In this document: in pieces, positions 11,959 through 19,895 of the stretch
Position numbering within the stretch: the first letter of the stretch is position 1
Layout of the letters: each line of letters starts with the position of its first letter
NCBI RefSeq assembly: GCF_030732095.1
Contig: NZ_JAVAMQ010000025.1
Location: forward strand, 1-37,954
From: Paracoccus spongiarum
Lineage (GTDB): Bacteria > Pseudomonadota > Alphaproteobacteria > Rhodobacterales > Rhodobacteraceae
Direction: 5' to 3'
Length of the DNA: 37,954 nt
The notes under the pieces: generated by a model
What the model saw: only the letters and a program-made list of their open reading frames with translations
What the model was told of the DNA's origin: nothing
Database searches by the model: none
Position numbers and translations under genes: made by a program

Positions 11959-13995
11959 CTAGAGATCCTTGACCAGGCGCAGGGCGTCGTAGATGGCGGC
12001 GTGGGTGTTTCGCGCGGCCACCGCATCGCCGACGCGGTAAAGGCGGAAGCGGCCCTCGGGGTTGCGCATCACCTCTTGCGGACGTCCTGCGATCAGCGCC
12101 TCGTGATCGACTTCGCCCAGGTTCGAGGACAGCGCCTTCAGGTCGAAATACAGATCGTCCAGCGGCCGGGTGCCGTGGTTGACCACCACCTGGTCGACGA
12201 CCCGATCGCGGCTGACGGCGCCGTAATCGCTGCCAAGCGTGGCCCGCAGCCTGTTGCCCTCGCGCGCCACCGCCATCAGCCGCCATGTCACCGTGAAGGT
12301 CGTGTCGCGGGATTGCAGGCTTCGCATGTAGGGCACCAGGTTCATCGCCATGACCTCGGGCGAGAAGGCCCGGTCGGGGGTGACGATCTCGACCCTGGCG
12401 CCAGCCGCGGCGATCAGGTCGGCGGCCTGCAGCGCCGCGTGATCGCCGGCATCGTCATAGACCAGCACGTTCTGGCCGGGCTTCACATCGCCGGACAGGA
12501 TGTCCCAGGCCGAGACGACGAGATCGTTGCCGTCCTCCAGCACCTCGGTATGCGGCAGTCCGCCGGTCGCGACGATCACCTCGTCGGGCCGGGTGTCCAC
12601 CACGTCGGCATCACCGGCGACGGTGTTGTAGCGGAATGTGACGCCCAGCTTTTCGCACATCGCCTGACGCCAAGCGATGATCGAGATCATCTCGCGGCGG
12701 CGTTCTTGCAGGGCGGTCAGTCGGATCTGTCCGCCCGGCCGGTCGGCCGCCTCGAAGACGGTGACGGCGTGGCCGCGCTCGGCCGCGACGCGCGCCGCCT
12801 CCATCCCGGCGGGGCCGGCCCCGATGATGGTCACGCGCTTGCGGGCCGGGGCTAGCGGGATGCTGTGCGGCATCGTCTCTTCGCGACCGGTGGCGGCGTT
12901 GTGCAGGCAGAAGGCCAGCCCGCCCTGATAGATGCGGTCGAGGCAGTAATTCGCGCCGACGCAGGGGCGGATGTCGTCCTCGCGCCCCTCGACGACCTTT
13001 CGGACCAGATGCGGATCGGCCATGTGGGCCCGCGTCATGCCGACCATGTCCACGAGTCCCGCCGCAATGGCGTGGCGCGCGGTGGGCACGTCGGGGATCT
13101 TGGCGGCGTGGAAGGTCGGGAAGTTGGTCGCCTTCCTGATCTGGCCGGCAAACTCCAGATGCGGCGCGTTGCGCATCCCCTGCACCGGGATCACGTCGGT
13201 CAGCCCGGCATCAGTGTCGATATGGCCGCGGACCACGTTCAGGAAATCGACGAGCCCGCTGTCCTTCAGCCTGTGCGAGATCGCGATGCCCTCGTCTGCG
13301 CCGAACCCGCCGGGCAGGCATTCATCGCCGGTATAGCGGACCCCCAGCAGGAAGTCCTCGCCGCAGCGTTCGCGGATGCCGCGCAGGATGTCGAAGGTAA
13401 AGCGCAGGCGGTTGTCGAGGCTGCCGCCATAGGGGCCGTCCAGATCGTTGGTCAGCGGCGACCAGAACTGGTCCATCAGATGCCCGTAGGCCTGCAACTC
13501 CAACCCGTCGAGGCCCGCCGCCTTCATGCGTTCCGCCGCATCGACATAATCGCCGATGATGCGCGCGATGTCCCAATCCTCCATCTTCTTAGGAAAGGAT
13601 CGGTGCGCGGCCTCGCGTTCATGGCTGGGCGACACGACGGGCAGCCAGTCGGCCTTGTCCCAGCGGGTGCGCCGGCCCAGATGCGTCAGCTGGATCATCA
13701 CCGCGCAGCCATGGTCGTGGCATTCGTCGGCCAGTTGCCGCATCCAGCCGACCACCTCGTCCTTCCAGGCCAGGATGTTGTTGAAGACCGGCGGGCTGTC
13801 GCGCGACACCGAGGCCGAGCCTGCCGTCATGGTCAGCGCCACCCCCGCCTTCGCGCGTTCGACATGATAGGCGCGATAGCGGTCCTTGGGCATCCCGTCC
13901 TCGGGATAGGCCGGCTCGTGGCTGGTGATCATGATCCGGTTGCGAAGCGTCAGGTGCTTCAGCTGATAGGGCTGCAAGAGTGGATCGTTCGACAT
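11959..13995 (-). CDS. Flavin oxidoreductase of the trimethylamine dehydrogenase type, N-methylproline demethylase-like
   Basis: This 678-residue protein has an Old Yellow Enzyme TIM barrel with FMN (residues about 1-370), a short iron-sulfur segment and an FAD/NAD-binding part (VTIIGAGPAGMEAA at about 388). Relatives oxidatively remove N-methyl groups from amines. The cluster segment reads C345-VGA-NY-C351 ... C363. The Cys348 of trimethylamine dehydrogenase is Ala here, a pattern I associate with N-methylproline/stachydrine demethylases rather than TMADH. It is transcribed away from a TetR gene across a 144-bp spacer with an inverted repeat. An ornithine cyclodeaminase-family gene nearby would fit imino acid breakdown. 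The substrate assignment is inference. Confidence 0.8.
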   Translation of the reverse strand: MSNDPLLQPYQLKHLTLRNRIMITSHEPAYPEDGMPKDRYRAYHVERAKAGVALTMTAGSASVSRDSPPVFNNILAWKDEVVGWMRQLADECHDHGCAVMIQLTHLGRRTRWDKADWLPVVSPSHEREAAHRSFPKKMEDWDIARIIGDYVDAAERMKAAGLDGLELQAYGHLMDQFWSPLTNDLDGPYGGSLDNRLRFTFDILRGIRERCGEDFLLGVRYTGDECLPGGFGADEGIAISHRLKDSGLVDFLNVVRGHIDTDAGLTDVIPVQGMRNAPHLEFAGQIRKATNFPTFHAAKIPDVPTARHAIAAGLVDMVGMTRAHMADPHLVRKVVEGREDDIRPCVGANYCLDRIYQGGLAFCLHNAATGREETMPHSIPLAPARKRVTIIGAGPAGMEAARVAAERGHAVTVFEAADRPGGQIRLTALQERRREMISIIAWRQAMCEKLGVTFRYNTVAGDADVVDTRPDEVIVATGGLPHTEVLEDGNDLVVSAWDILSGDVKPGQNVLVYDDAGDHAALQAADLIAAAGARVEIVTPDRAFSPEVMAMNLVPYMRSLQSRDTTFTVTWRLMAVAREGNRLRATLGSDYGAVSRDRVVDQVVVNHGTRPLDDLYFDLKALSSNLGEVDHEALIAGRPQEVMRNPEGRFRLYRVGDAVAARNTHAAIYDALRLVKDL

Positions 13996-14038
13996 CGGAT
14001 AAGCCTGTCAGGGGGGAGTCGTGGCGCAGGATCGACAA

Positions 14039-14079
14039 AATGTTCACTTATGTCAATTATAAAATCATGCCTGAACATT
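14039..14079. promoter_or_regulatory. Divergent promoter/operator between oxidoreductase and TetR genes
   Basis: A perfect 8-bp inverted repeat, AATGTTCA (14039-14046) and TGAACATT (14072-14079), with starts 33 bp (three turns) apart, flanks an AT-rich island in an otherwise GC-rich region. The island contains a perfect minus-strand TATAAT (complement at 14056-14061). It is probably the operator of the TetR protein, overlapping the oxidoreductase promoter. Confidence 0.6.
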
Positions 14080-14139
14080 CTCCGGTCATCCGAGGACATT
14101 TTCCTTGAGGCGAATCGCCAGCGCGGCTAATCACCGGGC

Positions 14140-14787
14140 ATGAAGACACATCAGGCGACGGCAGAGACGGGATGGCGCGGGTCGCGCGAAGGCTGGCTGG
14201 AGGCCGGCTATCAGGCGCTGATCGAGGGCGGCGTCGACGCCGTGAAGATCCAGCCGCTGGCCAGGCGGCTGACCTTGTCGCGCACCAGCTTCTACTGGTT
14301 CTTCGAGGATCGCGAGGCGCTGTTGACCGCGCTGATCGAGGGGTGGGAGGAACGGACCACCGAGCCGCTGGTCAGGGCCACCCGGGAATATGCCGAGACG
14401 CGGGCCGAGGCGATGCTGAACGTGCTGGCCTGCTTTCTGTGCGGCATCTTCGACAGCAGGCTGGAATTTGCCGTGCGCAGCTGGTCCCTGCAGGATGGTG
14501 CCGTCGCATCGCGCGTCGCTTTGGCGGATGACAGGCGGCTTTCGGCGCTGCGCGACATGCTGACGCGCGGCGGCCATGACCCGCAGGCGGCCGATGTGCG
14601 CGCCCGCACCATCTATCTCACGCAGATCGGCTATATCTCGATGCGCGCCCATGAAGAGATCGAGACGCGGCTGGCGCGCATCCCGACCTATGTCGAAATC
14701 TATACCGGACAGGCCGCCGAGGACCGCGAGATGGCGCGCTTCACTGCCCGGGTCAGGGCCGCCGCCCCACCTCGGCAGCAGGGTTGA
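14140..14787 (+). CDS. TetR-family transcriptional regulator
   Basis: This 215-residue protein has an amino-terminal TetR helix-turn-helix (residues about 18-65, with VKIQPLARRLTLSRTSFYWF then DREALLTALI). An all-helical ligand domain follows. It is divergent from the demethylase-like gene and probably represses it in the absence of a ligand such as a methylated amino acid. No strong ribosome binding site precedes ATG 14140, but it is the earliest start that keeps the family length. Confidence 0.87.
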   Translation: MKTHQATAETGWRGSREGWLEAGYQALIEGGVDAVKIQPLARRLTLSRTSFYWFFEDREALLTALIEGWEERTTEPLVRATREYAETRAEAMLNVLACFLCGIFDSRLEFAVRSWSLQDGAVASRVALADDRRLSALRDMLTRGGHDPQAADVRARTIYLTQIGYISMRAHEEIETRLARIPTYVEIYTGQAAEDREMARFTARVRAAAPPRQQG

Positions 14788-15390
14788 CGACGGTGCGGGG
14801 CGCCCGCCCTGCCGCAGACCACCCAAAGCCGCGGCACGGGGGCCAAGAAATCCTGCCGTCCCCTTTCGATGGCAAGCGCCTGCTGGCACGACAGAAGATC
14901 GGTCATGGCAGACCCCAACGGCCGCCCGGCAGGCAATCGATGCACTGTCGCCGGCGAGGGCCTGCCGGTGCATGCCAAGGCCCCTCGCCGCCAGGGATGC
15001 GGTAGCAAGCCCGTCCCTGCCATCCGCGCCCGACCCGGCTTCGAGGCCTGCGGCCCCACGGTTCCGCGCTGATGCGGGTGGGCATTCCTGCCACGGCCAA
15101 AGGCTGCCGGGGCAGGTGCGCATGGCCCAGGATGGCGGCATCACCGACGGGGCCATCGAGGCGGAACGGGTCCTTGCCTGTGGTTCGCGGCCGATACGAA
15201 GCATGGCGATCGACCCTTGGCGCGCATTCCCGCCCACGCGGGTGTATCCGGACGGCCTCGCCCCGGATCGCGCGGGGTGGTGACCCGGCGGATGACATCC
15301 GCATCGCGGACGGCGACATCGATCTGTCACGGCGGCCGTTCCGCGCGCAGGTCCGTCCCGCCACCCTGCCGAGGCGGAGACGCCAAGTCG
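14788..15390. other. 603-bp stretch without a recognisable gene
   Basis: Reading frames on both strands are open, as is usual at high GC, but none shows a conserved motif, signal peptide or ribosome binding site. There are no insertion-sequence ends or tRNA. It may be a decayed gene between the TetR gene and the convergent ornithine cyclodeaminase-like gene. Confidence 0.5.
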
Positions 15391-16338
15391 TCACCCTGCC
15401 ATGACGCGCGCGATCCATGTGGCGATCATCAGGTCCAGATGGGCGCCGCCGCCGTTCTTGAAGACGGTCACCTCGTCATCCGACAGCCGCCTGCGGGCGC
15501 CCGGTCGCACCAGGTCGTAAAGATCGCCCAGCACGCTGTCGGCGGTGATCGCCCCCGAGGCGATCGGGGCCATCAATTCGCCGATATGCCCAAGGGTCGT
15601 GGCCCGGCTGTCCACGAACAGCGATGCCCGCGACATCAGCGCATCATCCGCCTCGCGCATGTCGGCCTTGAAGGCGCCGATCAGGTCGACATGGGTGCCG
15701 GGACGAACCCAGTCGCCAAGGATGACCGGGCTGCGCGCCATGGTGGCCGATGACAGGATGTCGGCCTGCCCGACCGCCGCCTGCAGGTCAGGCACGGCGG
15801 CCAGGTCCGCCTCGATCCCGTGCAGCCCCGCGACCATGGCCTGCGCCTGATCGGGCCGGCGCGACCACACCGACACCCGCGTGATCTGCGGCAGCGCCGC
15901 CGTATAGGCCCTGACAAGGCTTGCCGCGACCGTGCCCGCCCCGATCACCAGAAGGTGGGCGCTGTCGGGACGCGCCAGCAGGCTTGCGCCCAGCACCGAA
16001 TCGGCGGCGGTCTTGAATTCGGTCACCAGCGGACTGTCGACGATGGCCGTCAGGCTGCCCGTGCGGCCGTCGAACACCAGCATCGCGCCCTGCACGGTGG
16101 GCAGCCCACGCGTCGCATTGCCGTCGAAGACGGTGAAGGTCTTGGCGCCATAGCCCAGCCCCTCGATGAAGGCCGAACGGCTCATCATCGTACCGTCCGG
16201 CGGGCCAAGGAACACGTCCCGGATTTCGGCCGGGGGCAGCAGGTGGCCCTGCTGGAGCGCCTCGACCGCCTCGGGCCAGGACAACCGGCCCGCCACCGCG
16301 TCATGGGTCAGGATCTGCAATGGCTTGTCCTTTCGCAT
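15391..16338 (-). CDS. Ornithine cyclodeaminase/ketimine reductase family protein
   Basis: This 315-residue member of the OCD/mu-crystallin family has a Rossmann motif VIGAGTVAASL near residue 125. The substrate-side blocks FKTAADSVLGASLL and the end block SDDEVTVFKNGGGAHLDLMIA are also present. Members act as ornithine cyclodeaminases, pyrroline-2-carboxylate or other ketimine reductases, so the reaction is not fixed by sequence alone. Proximity to the N-methylproline-demethylase-like gene favours an imino acid reductase. ATG 16338 is used; a GTG at 16344 in frame is an alternative. Confidence 0.8.
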   Translation of the reverse strand: MRKDKPLQILTHDAVAGRLSWPEAVEALQQGHLLPPAEIRDVFLGPPDGTMMSRSAFIEGLGYGAKTFTVFDGNATRGLPTVQGAMLVFDGRTGSLTAIVDSPLVTEFKTAADSVLGASLLARPDSAHLLVIGAGTVAASLVRAYTAALPQITRVSVWSRRPDQAQAMVAGLHGIEADLAAVPDLQAAVGQADILSSATMARSPVILGDWVRPGTHVDLIGAFKADMREADDALMSRASLFVDSRATTLGHIGELMAPIASGAITADSVLGDLYDLVRPGARRRLSDDEVTVFKNGGGAHLDLMIATWIARVMAG

Positions 16339-16473
16339 CGTCACGCCGCCTTCCCTGTCCCCGGGGTGTCACCGGCCCCCCGGCCCGCGCAGCCTGCCCG
16401 CGCGTGACCGGGCGCGGGCTGTGGGTGATGCCCGGCCCGCCGCGACCGGCTCCGCGCCGGGCGACGGACGCCG

Positions 16474-16638
16474 TCAGTCCACGCGGTCGGGGAGGTCGGG
16501 GAGGTCGGTGTCCTCGACCTCGCGGGAGATCACGTAATCTCCGCGCAGCCATCGCGCCAGGTCGACATCGGCGCAGCGTTTCGAACAGAAGGGGCGATAG
16601 GCCTGATTCCGGGGCTTGGTGCAGATCGGGCAGGCCAT
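16474..16638 (-). CDS. DNA gyrase inhibitor/zinc-binding protein YacG
   Basis: This 54-residue protein reads MACPIC ... YRPFCSKRCADVDLARWL, the YacG four-cysteine zinc knuckle and its conserved helix. YacG binds and inhibits gyrase in Escherichia coli. Its ATG shares the A of the ribonuclease stop (TGATG), so it is translated as the last gene of infA-maf-rng-yacG. It is short but unambiguous. Confidence 0.93.
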   Translation of the reverse strand: MACPICTKPRNQAYRPFCSKRCADVDLARWLRGDYVISREVEDTDLPDLPDRVD

Positions 16639-17690
16639 CACGCGCCCCCATCGGCCGCAAGCCGGGCCAGCGGCACCCGGTCGCGCTTGCGGCTGATCTC
16701 GTAGAGCCCCATCGCGGTCCAGCCGATAAGCGTGGTTTCGGTCCCTTCGGCCTTGAAGGCGGCGCGCAGGATCTGGTCCAGCGTGGCGCGGTCGCGCTTG
16801 GGTATCGGCGCGAAATCGACGACGATCTGCCCGCCAAGCCCGCGCAGCCGCAGCTGACGCGGCAGGTCGCGGGCCAGCGCGATATTCGCCTTGAGCGCGG
16901 CCGCGGGGCTGCTGTCCGCCCCCGTGTTCACGTCCACCGCCACCAGCGCGCGGGTCGCCTCGATGAAGGCGCTGGCCCCGGCGGGCAGGTCCAGCCGCGG
17001 CTGCAGCAGCGCGTCGATCGCGTCGAGGACCCCGGCCTCGGCAAAGACGCCCTCGCCCTCTTCGACGTCGTCCGGCGCCGGGTCGGCCCAGTCCATCCAG
17101 GCCTGTTCCCAGGCATCGGGCGCATCCAGCAGCCGTTCCGGCGCGCCCTCGGTCTCGGCGATGATGCGGTCGGCGAGGTCGATCAGCGCGGCCAGTTCCC
17201 CGGCGATTTCCTCTGGCGCGGCCGCCCCGGCGGCGCTGCGCAGGATCAGCCCGTGCGCGCGTGCCCCAAGCGCCCCGGTTCCCAGGGCTTCCAGCATGGC
17301 GCGCGTTTCGCTGTCGCGGATTCGCCGCGAGACGTTCACGCCGGGAACGCCGGGCGTGACCAGCGCATGGCGCCCGCGGAACAGCAGGCGCGAGGACAGC
17401 GGCACGGCCTTGCCCGTCTCGGCGACCCCGGCGACCTGCACCAGCAGGGCCTGACCCTCGCGCAGGCCGGAACGGTCGCGCAGATAGCCGCGCTGACCCT
17501 CGGGCAGCCGCAGGAACACCCCGCCCTGCCCCTTGGCCAGACGCTCGGTCACGCCGCGGCAGATCGTGCCCGGCGCGAGCACCGCCGAGGCGGCCGGATC
17601 AAGCAGCAGATCGACCAGAACGCCGTCCTGAAGCAGCGCGGCGGCGGGCGCGCCGAACAGCTGATCCAGCAGAACCTGTCGACCCTTCAT
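16638..17690 (-). CDS. Ribonuclease E/G family protein, short form
   Basis: This 350-residue ribonuclease of the RNase E/G family probably processes rRNA or tRNA precursors. The catalytic aspartates are visible in VAVDVNTG (about residue 253) and [11 protein letters not shown] (about 292). An S1-like RNA-binding region precedes them. The chain ends after [14 protein letters not shown], just where longer members carry the CPxC zinc-link. That motif is absent here, and the overlapping next gene, yacG, begins with CPxC. ATG 17690 overlaps the maf stop (ATGA). Confidence 0.88.
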   Translation of the reverse strand: MKGRQVLLDQLFGAPAAALLQDGVLVDLLLDPAASAVLAPGTICRGVTERLAKGQGGVFLRLPEGQRGYLRDRSGLREGQALLVQVAGVAETGKAVPLSSRLLFRGRHALVTPGVPGVNVSRRIRDSETRAMLEALGTGALGARAHGLILRSAAGAAAPEEIAGELAALIDLADRIIAETEGAPERLLDAPDAWEQAWMDWADPAPDDVEEGEGVFAEAGVLDAIDALLQPRLDLPAGASAFIEATRALVAVDVNTGADSSPAAALKANIALARDLPRQLRLRGLGGQIVVDFAPIPKRDRATLDQILRAAFKAEGTETTLIGWTAMGLYEISRKRDRVPLARLAADGGA

Positions 17691-18307
17691 GGGGTGGCCT
17701 CCGTGGCGCGGGGGGTGATGCCGATGGCGGCCAGCATGGCGGCGGTCTCGGACAGGGGCAGACCGACCACTGCAGAAAAGGATCCCCGGATCCACGGGAT
17801 ATAGGCCGCGGCTGCGCCCTGGATCGCATAGGCCCCGGCCTTGCCCTGCCAGTCCCCGACATCCAGATACGCAACGAGATCGCGGTCCGGGATCGGGCGC
17901 ATCCGCACCAGCGTCTCGACGAGGCGATGGCGGGTCCGGCCGTCATGGCGCAGCGCGATCGCGGTCAGCACCTTGTGCCGACGGCCGGCCATCATCCGCA
18001 TGAATTGCGCGGCCTCGTCGCGATCGGCGGGCTTGCCCAGGATGCGCCGCCCGACCGCCACGGTCGTGTCGGCGGTCAGCAGCGCCTCGTGCGGGGCAAG
18101 GTCGATCGCGCAGGCCTTCTGCACCGCCATGCGGCAGACATAGGCGCGGGGCGTTTCGGACCGGGCGGGGGTTTCGTCGATATCGGCCGGCCGCAGGGCC
18201 TCAGGCACGATGCCGATCTGCGCCAGCAGCTCCAGCCTGCGCGGGCTGGCAGAGCCTAGCACCAGCGTCGGACGCGCGGATGCAGCGATTCCCGGAGCGT
18301 CAGGCAC
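17687..18307 (-). CDS. Maf-like nucleotide pyrophosphatase
   Basis: This is a house-cleaning nucleoside triphosphate pyrophosphatase of the Maf family. Motifs are [10 protein letters not shown] at the start, ADTTV and LGKP in the middle and [11 protein letters not shown] near the end, with the acidic and lysine residues of the active site. The start is uncertain. GTG 18307 lies 4 bp after the infA stop and gives 206 residues; a GTG at 18262 is also possible, while codons further up overlap infA. Confidence 0.9.
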   Translation of the reverse strand: MPDAPGIAASARPTLVLGSASPRRLELLAQIGIVPEALRPADIDETPARSETPRAYVCRMAVQKACAIDLAPHEALLTADTTVAVGRRILGKPADRDEAAQFMRMMAGRRHKVLTAIALRHDGRTRHRLVETLVRMRPIPDRDLVAYLDVGDWQGKAGAYAIQGAAAAYIPWIRGSFSAVVGLPLSETAAMLAAIGITPRATEATP

Positions 18308-18311
18308 CGGG

Positions 18312-18530
18312 CTACTTGAAGCGATAGTTGATGCGCCCCTTGCTGAGGTCATAGGTGTTCATTTCCACCTGAACCTTGTCGCCGGCCAGAACCCTGATGC
18401 GGTTCTTGCGCATCTTGCCTGCCATATGTGCGATGATCTCATGGCCGTTTTCCAGCTCGACCCTGAACGTCGCATTGGGCAGGAGTTCCTTCACGACGCC
18501 TGGGAATTCGAGCATTTCTTCCTTGGCCAT
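18312..18530 (-). CDS. Translation initiation factor IF-1
   Basis: This 72-residue protein has the exact IF-1 length and sequence pattern: [13 protein letters not shown], then the OB-fold blocks [22 protein letters not shown], and the end [13 protein letters not shown]. It binds the ribosomal A site during initiation. ATG 18530 has GGAG 5 nt upstream. It is the first gene of infA-maf-rng-yacG, an arrangement common in Rhodobacteraceae. Confidence 0.98.
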   Translation of the reverse strand: MAKEEMLEFPGVVKELLPNATFRVELENGHEIIAHMAGKMRKNRIRVLAGDKVQVEMNTYDLSKGRINYRFK

Positions 18531-18617
18531 GGTCACTCCGTTGTGATCGTCCCGCAGGATTCGGGACGGACGTTAGATGCGTCCAAGAGGCGTGGAATTC
18601 AAGGGAAAAGCGCGCGG

Positions 18618-19835
18618 TCAGCCGATGCCGGCCGCTTTTGGCGCCCGTTCCGGGGCGCCGGCGAGGGGCTGGCCGGTGATCGGCGCCGCCGCCCGGCCAT
18701 CGTGCCGGAACGCATCGGGCTGTGCAAGATCCTCGATCGGCGGCTCGGCCGGGGGCCGGTCGGGCACCCCTTTCGCGGCATGGCCGTCGGCCCGGGGCGA
18801 AACCCCGGCGCCTGCCGGCTGCAGCGCCGCGTCGGGGTCGCGAAGCCGGATCGCATGGCAGCCATCCGCCTCGCCGAACTTGCCCAGCGCCAGCAGCTGG
18901 CCGTCGGCGGTTTCCAGCCGCGCCTCGGTCAGGCTGGCGCGCGGCAAATGCAGCAGCTTGCCCGCCGCCAGCGCCCGCAATTCGCCAAGGCTGATCCGGC
19001 GGCGACACAGCACGCCGACCAGTTCGACCGGCGCCGCCTGCACCACCCCCGCCAGAGCCGCGGACGTCACCGGCGTGTTGCCGCCCGATGGCGCGGACGG
19101 CGTCGCGGCATCCGGGCCGGGTGCCTCGGCCGCGCGGACCGGCGGCGAAAGCTGAGCCCGGGGCGCGGCGCGGTCCTGCGCGGCGGGTTGCGGCAGGGCG
19201 ATGAAGATCCTGGAATCGCGGGTTTCGGATCCGCCAAGGCGCAGATGAAAATCGATGCTGCGAAAGGGTTTGTCCTCCAGCATCAGGGCCAGCGGGCGCG
19301 GATCGTCCAGCCAGGTCGCATAGCGATAGCCGCTGATCGCGTCGAAGCCCTCGACGCCGGCCATCTCGGTCGCGAGTTCGGCCATCAGCGCGTTGACGAA
19401 ATCGGCGCAGATCATCGCGTCGCTGCGCGTCAGGCGGCGGCGTTCCGCCGGCCGTGCCGTCACCCGTCCGAGGGCCTGGATCTCGATCAGCGCGGTCACG
19501 GTTTCGGGGCAGAGCGCCGCCATGCCCACCAGATCACCCGGCCCCTGCAAGACCACCAGCAAGGCCGGTTGCGGCAAAAGCTCGGGCAGTTCGGGCAGAG
19601 TCAGCGCACCGGGCGCGACCTCGACCGGTTGCACCCCCAGCCGATAAAGGCGATCTGCCGCGCGGCCCACCGCAGTCGCAGCCGCGCGGGCCGGGGTCGC
19701 CGGCACCGGTTGCGGCAGCTGCGGCGCCCTGCCGGCGCCCGCCTCGGCGCGGTGTCGTGCCAGCAGCAGGCGCCGCAGGACGCCATCGCCCATGGCCCCG
19801 TCCGCTGTCGCCGTTCCTGTCCCGTCGCCTGCCAT
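18618..19835 (-). CDS. FliM/FliN-family (SpoA domain) flagellar switch-like protein
   Basis: This 405-residue protein has a CheC-like middle region (about residues 60-210) and a SpoA domain (about 265-330, VELVGVLCRRRISLGELRAL ... FGEADG). The tail is disordered and Pro/Ala-rich. SpoA domains build the rotor C-ring of flagella or the equivalent in type III secretion. The CheY-binding EIDALL-type start of classical FliM is absent, and no other flagellar gene is in the window, so its role is uncertain. ATG 19835 is used; ATG 19793 is an alternative start. Confidence 0.75.
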   Translation of the reverse strand: MAGDGTGTATADGAMGDGVLRRLLLARHRAEAGAGRAPQLPQPVPATPARAAATAVGRAADRLYRLGVQPVEVAPGALTLPELPELLPQPALLVVLQGPGDLVGMAALCPETVTALIEIQALGRVTARPAERRRLTRSDAMICADFVNALMAELATEMAGVEGFDAISGYRYATWLDDPRPLALMLEDKPFRSIDFHLRLGGSETRDSRIFIALPQPAAQDRAAPRAQLSPPVRAAEAPGPDAATPSAPSGGNTPVTSAALAGVVQAAPVELVGVLCRRRISLGELRALAAGKLLHLPRASLTEARLETADGQLLALGKFGEADGCHAIRLRDPDAALQPAGAGVSPRADGHAAKGVPDRPPAEPPIEDLAQPDAFRHDGRAAAPITGQPLAGAPERAPKAAGIG

Positions 19836-19895
19836 GGTCCGCCCGAATCATCACCCGTCTGCGGCCAATCTGGCAAAGACAGGTTGAGAAAGGGT

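Noticed and set aside
11722..14130. Two long plus-strand frames opposite the oxidoreductase
   Set aside because: The minus-strand protein has clear motifs throughout; these are high-GC shadows.
16396..16419. Terminator after yacG (GCCCGCGC/GCGCGGGC)
   Set aside because: The hairpin is perfect but there is no T run on either strand, and such GC hairpins are common by chance here.
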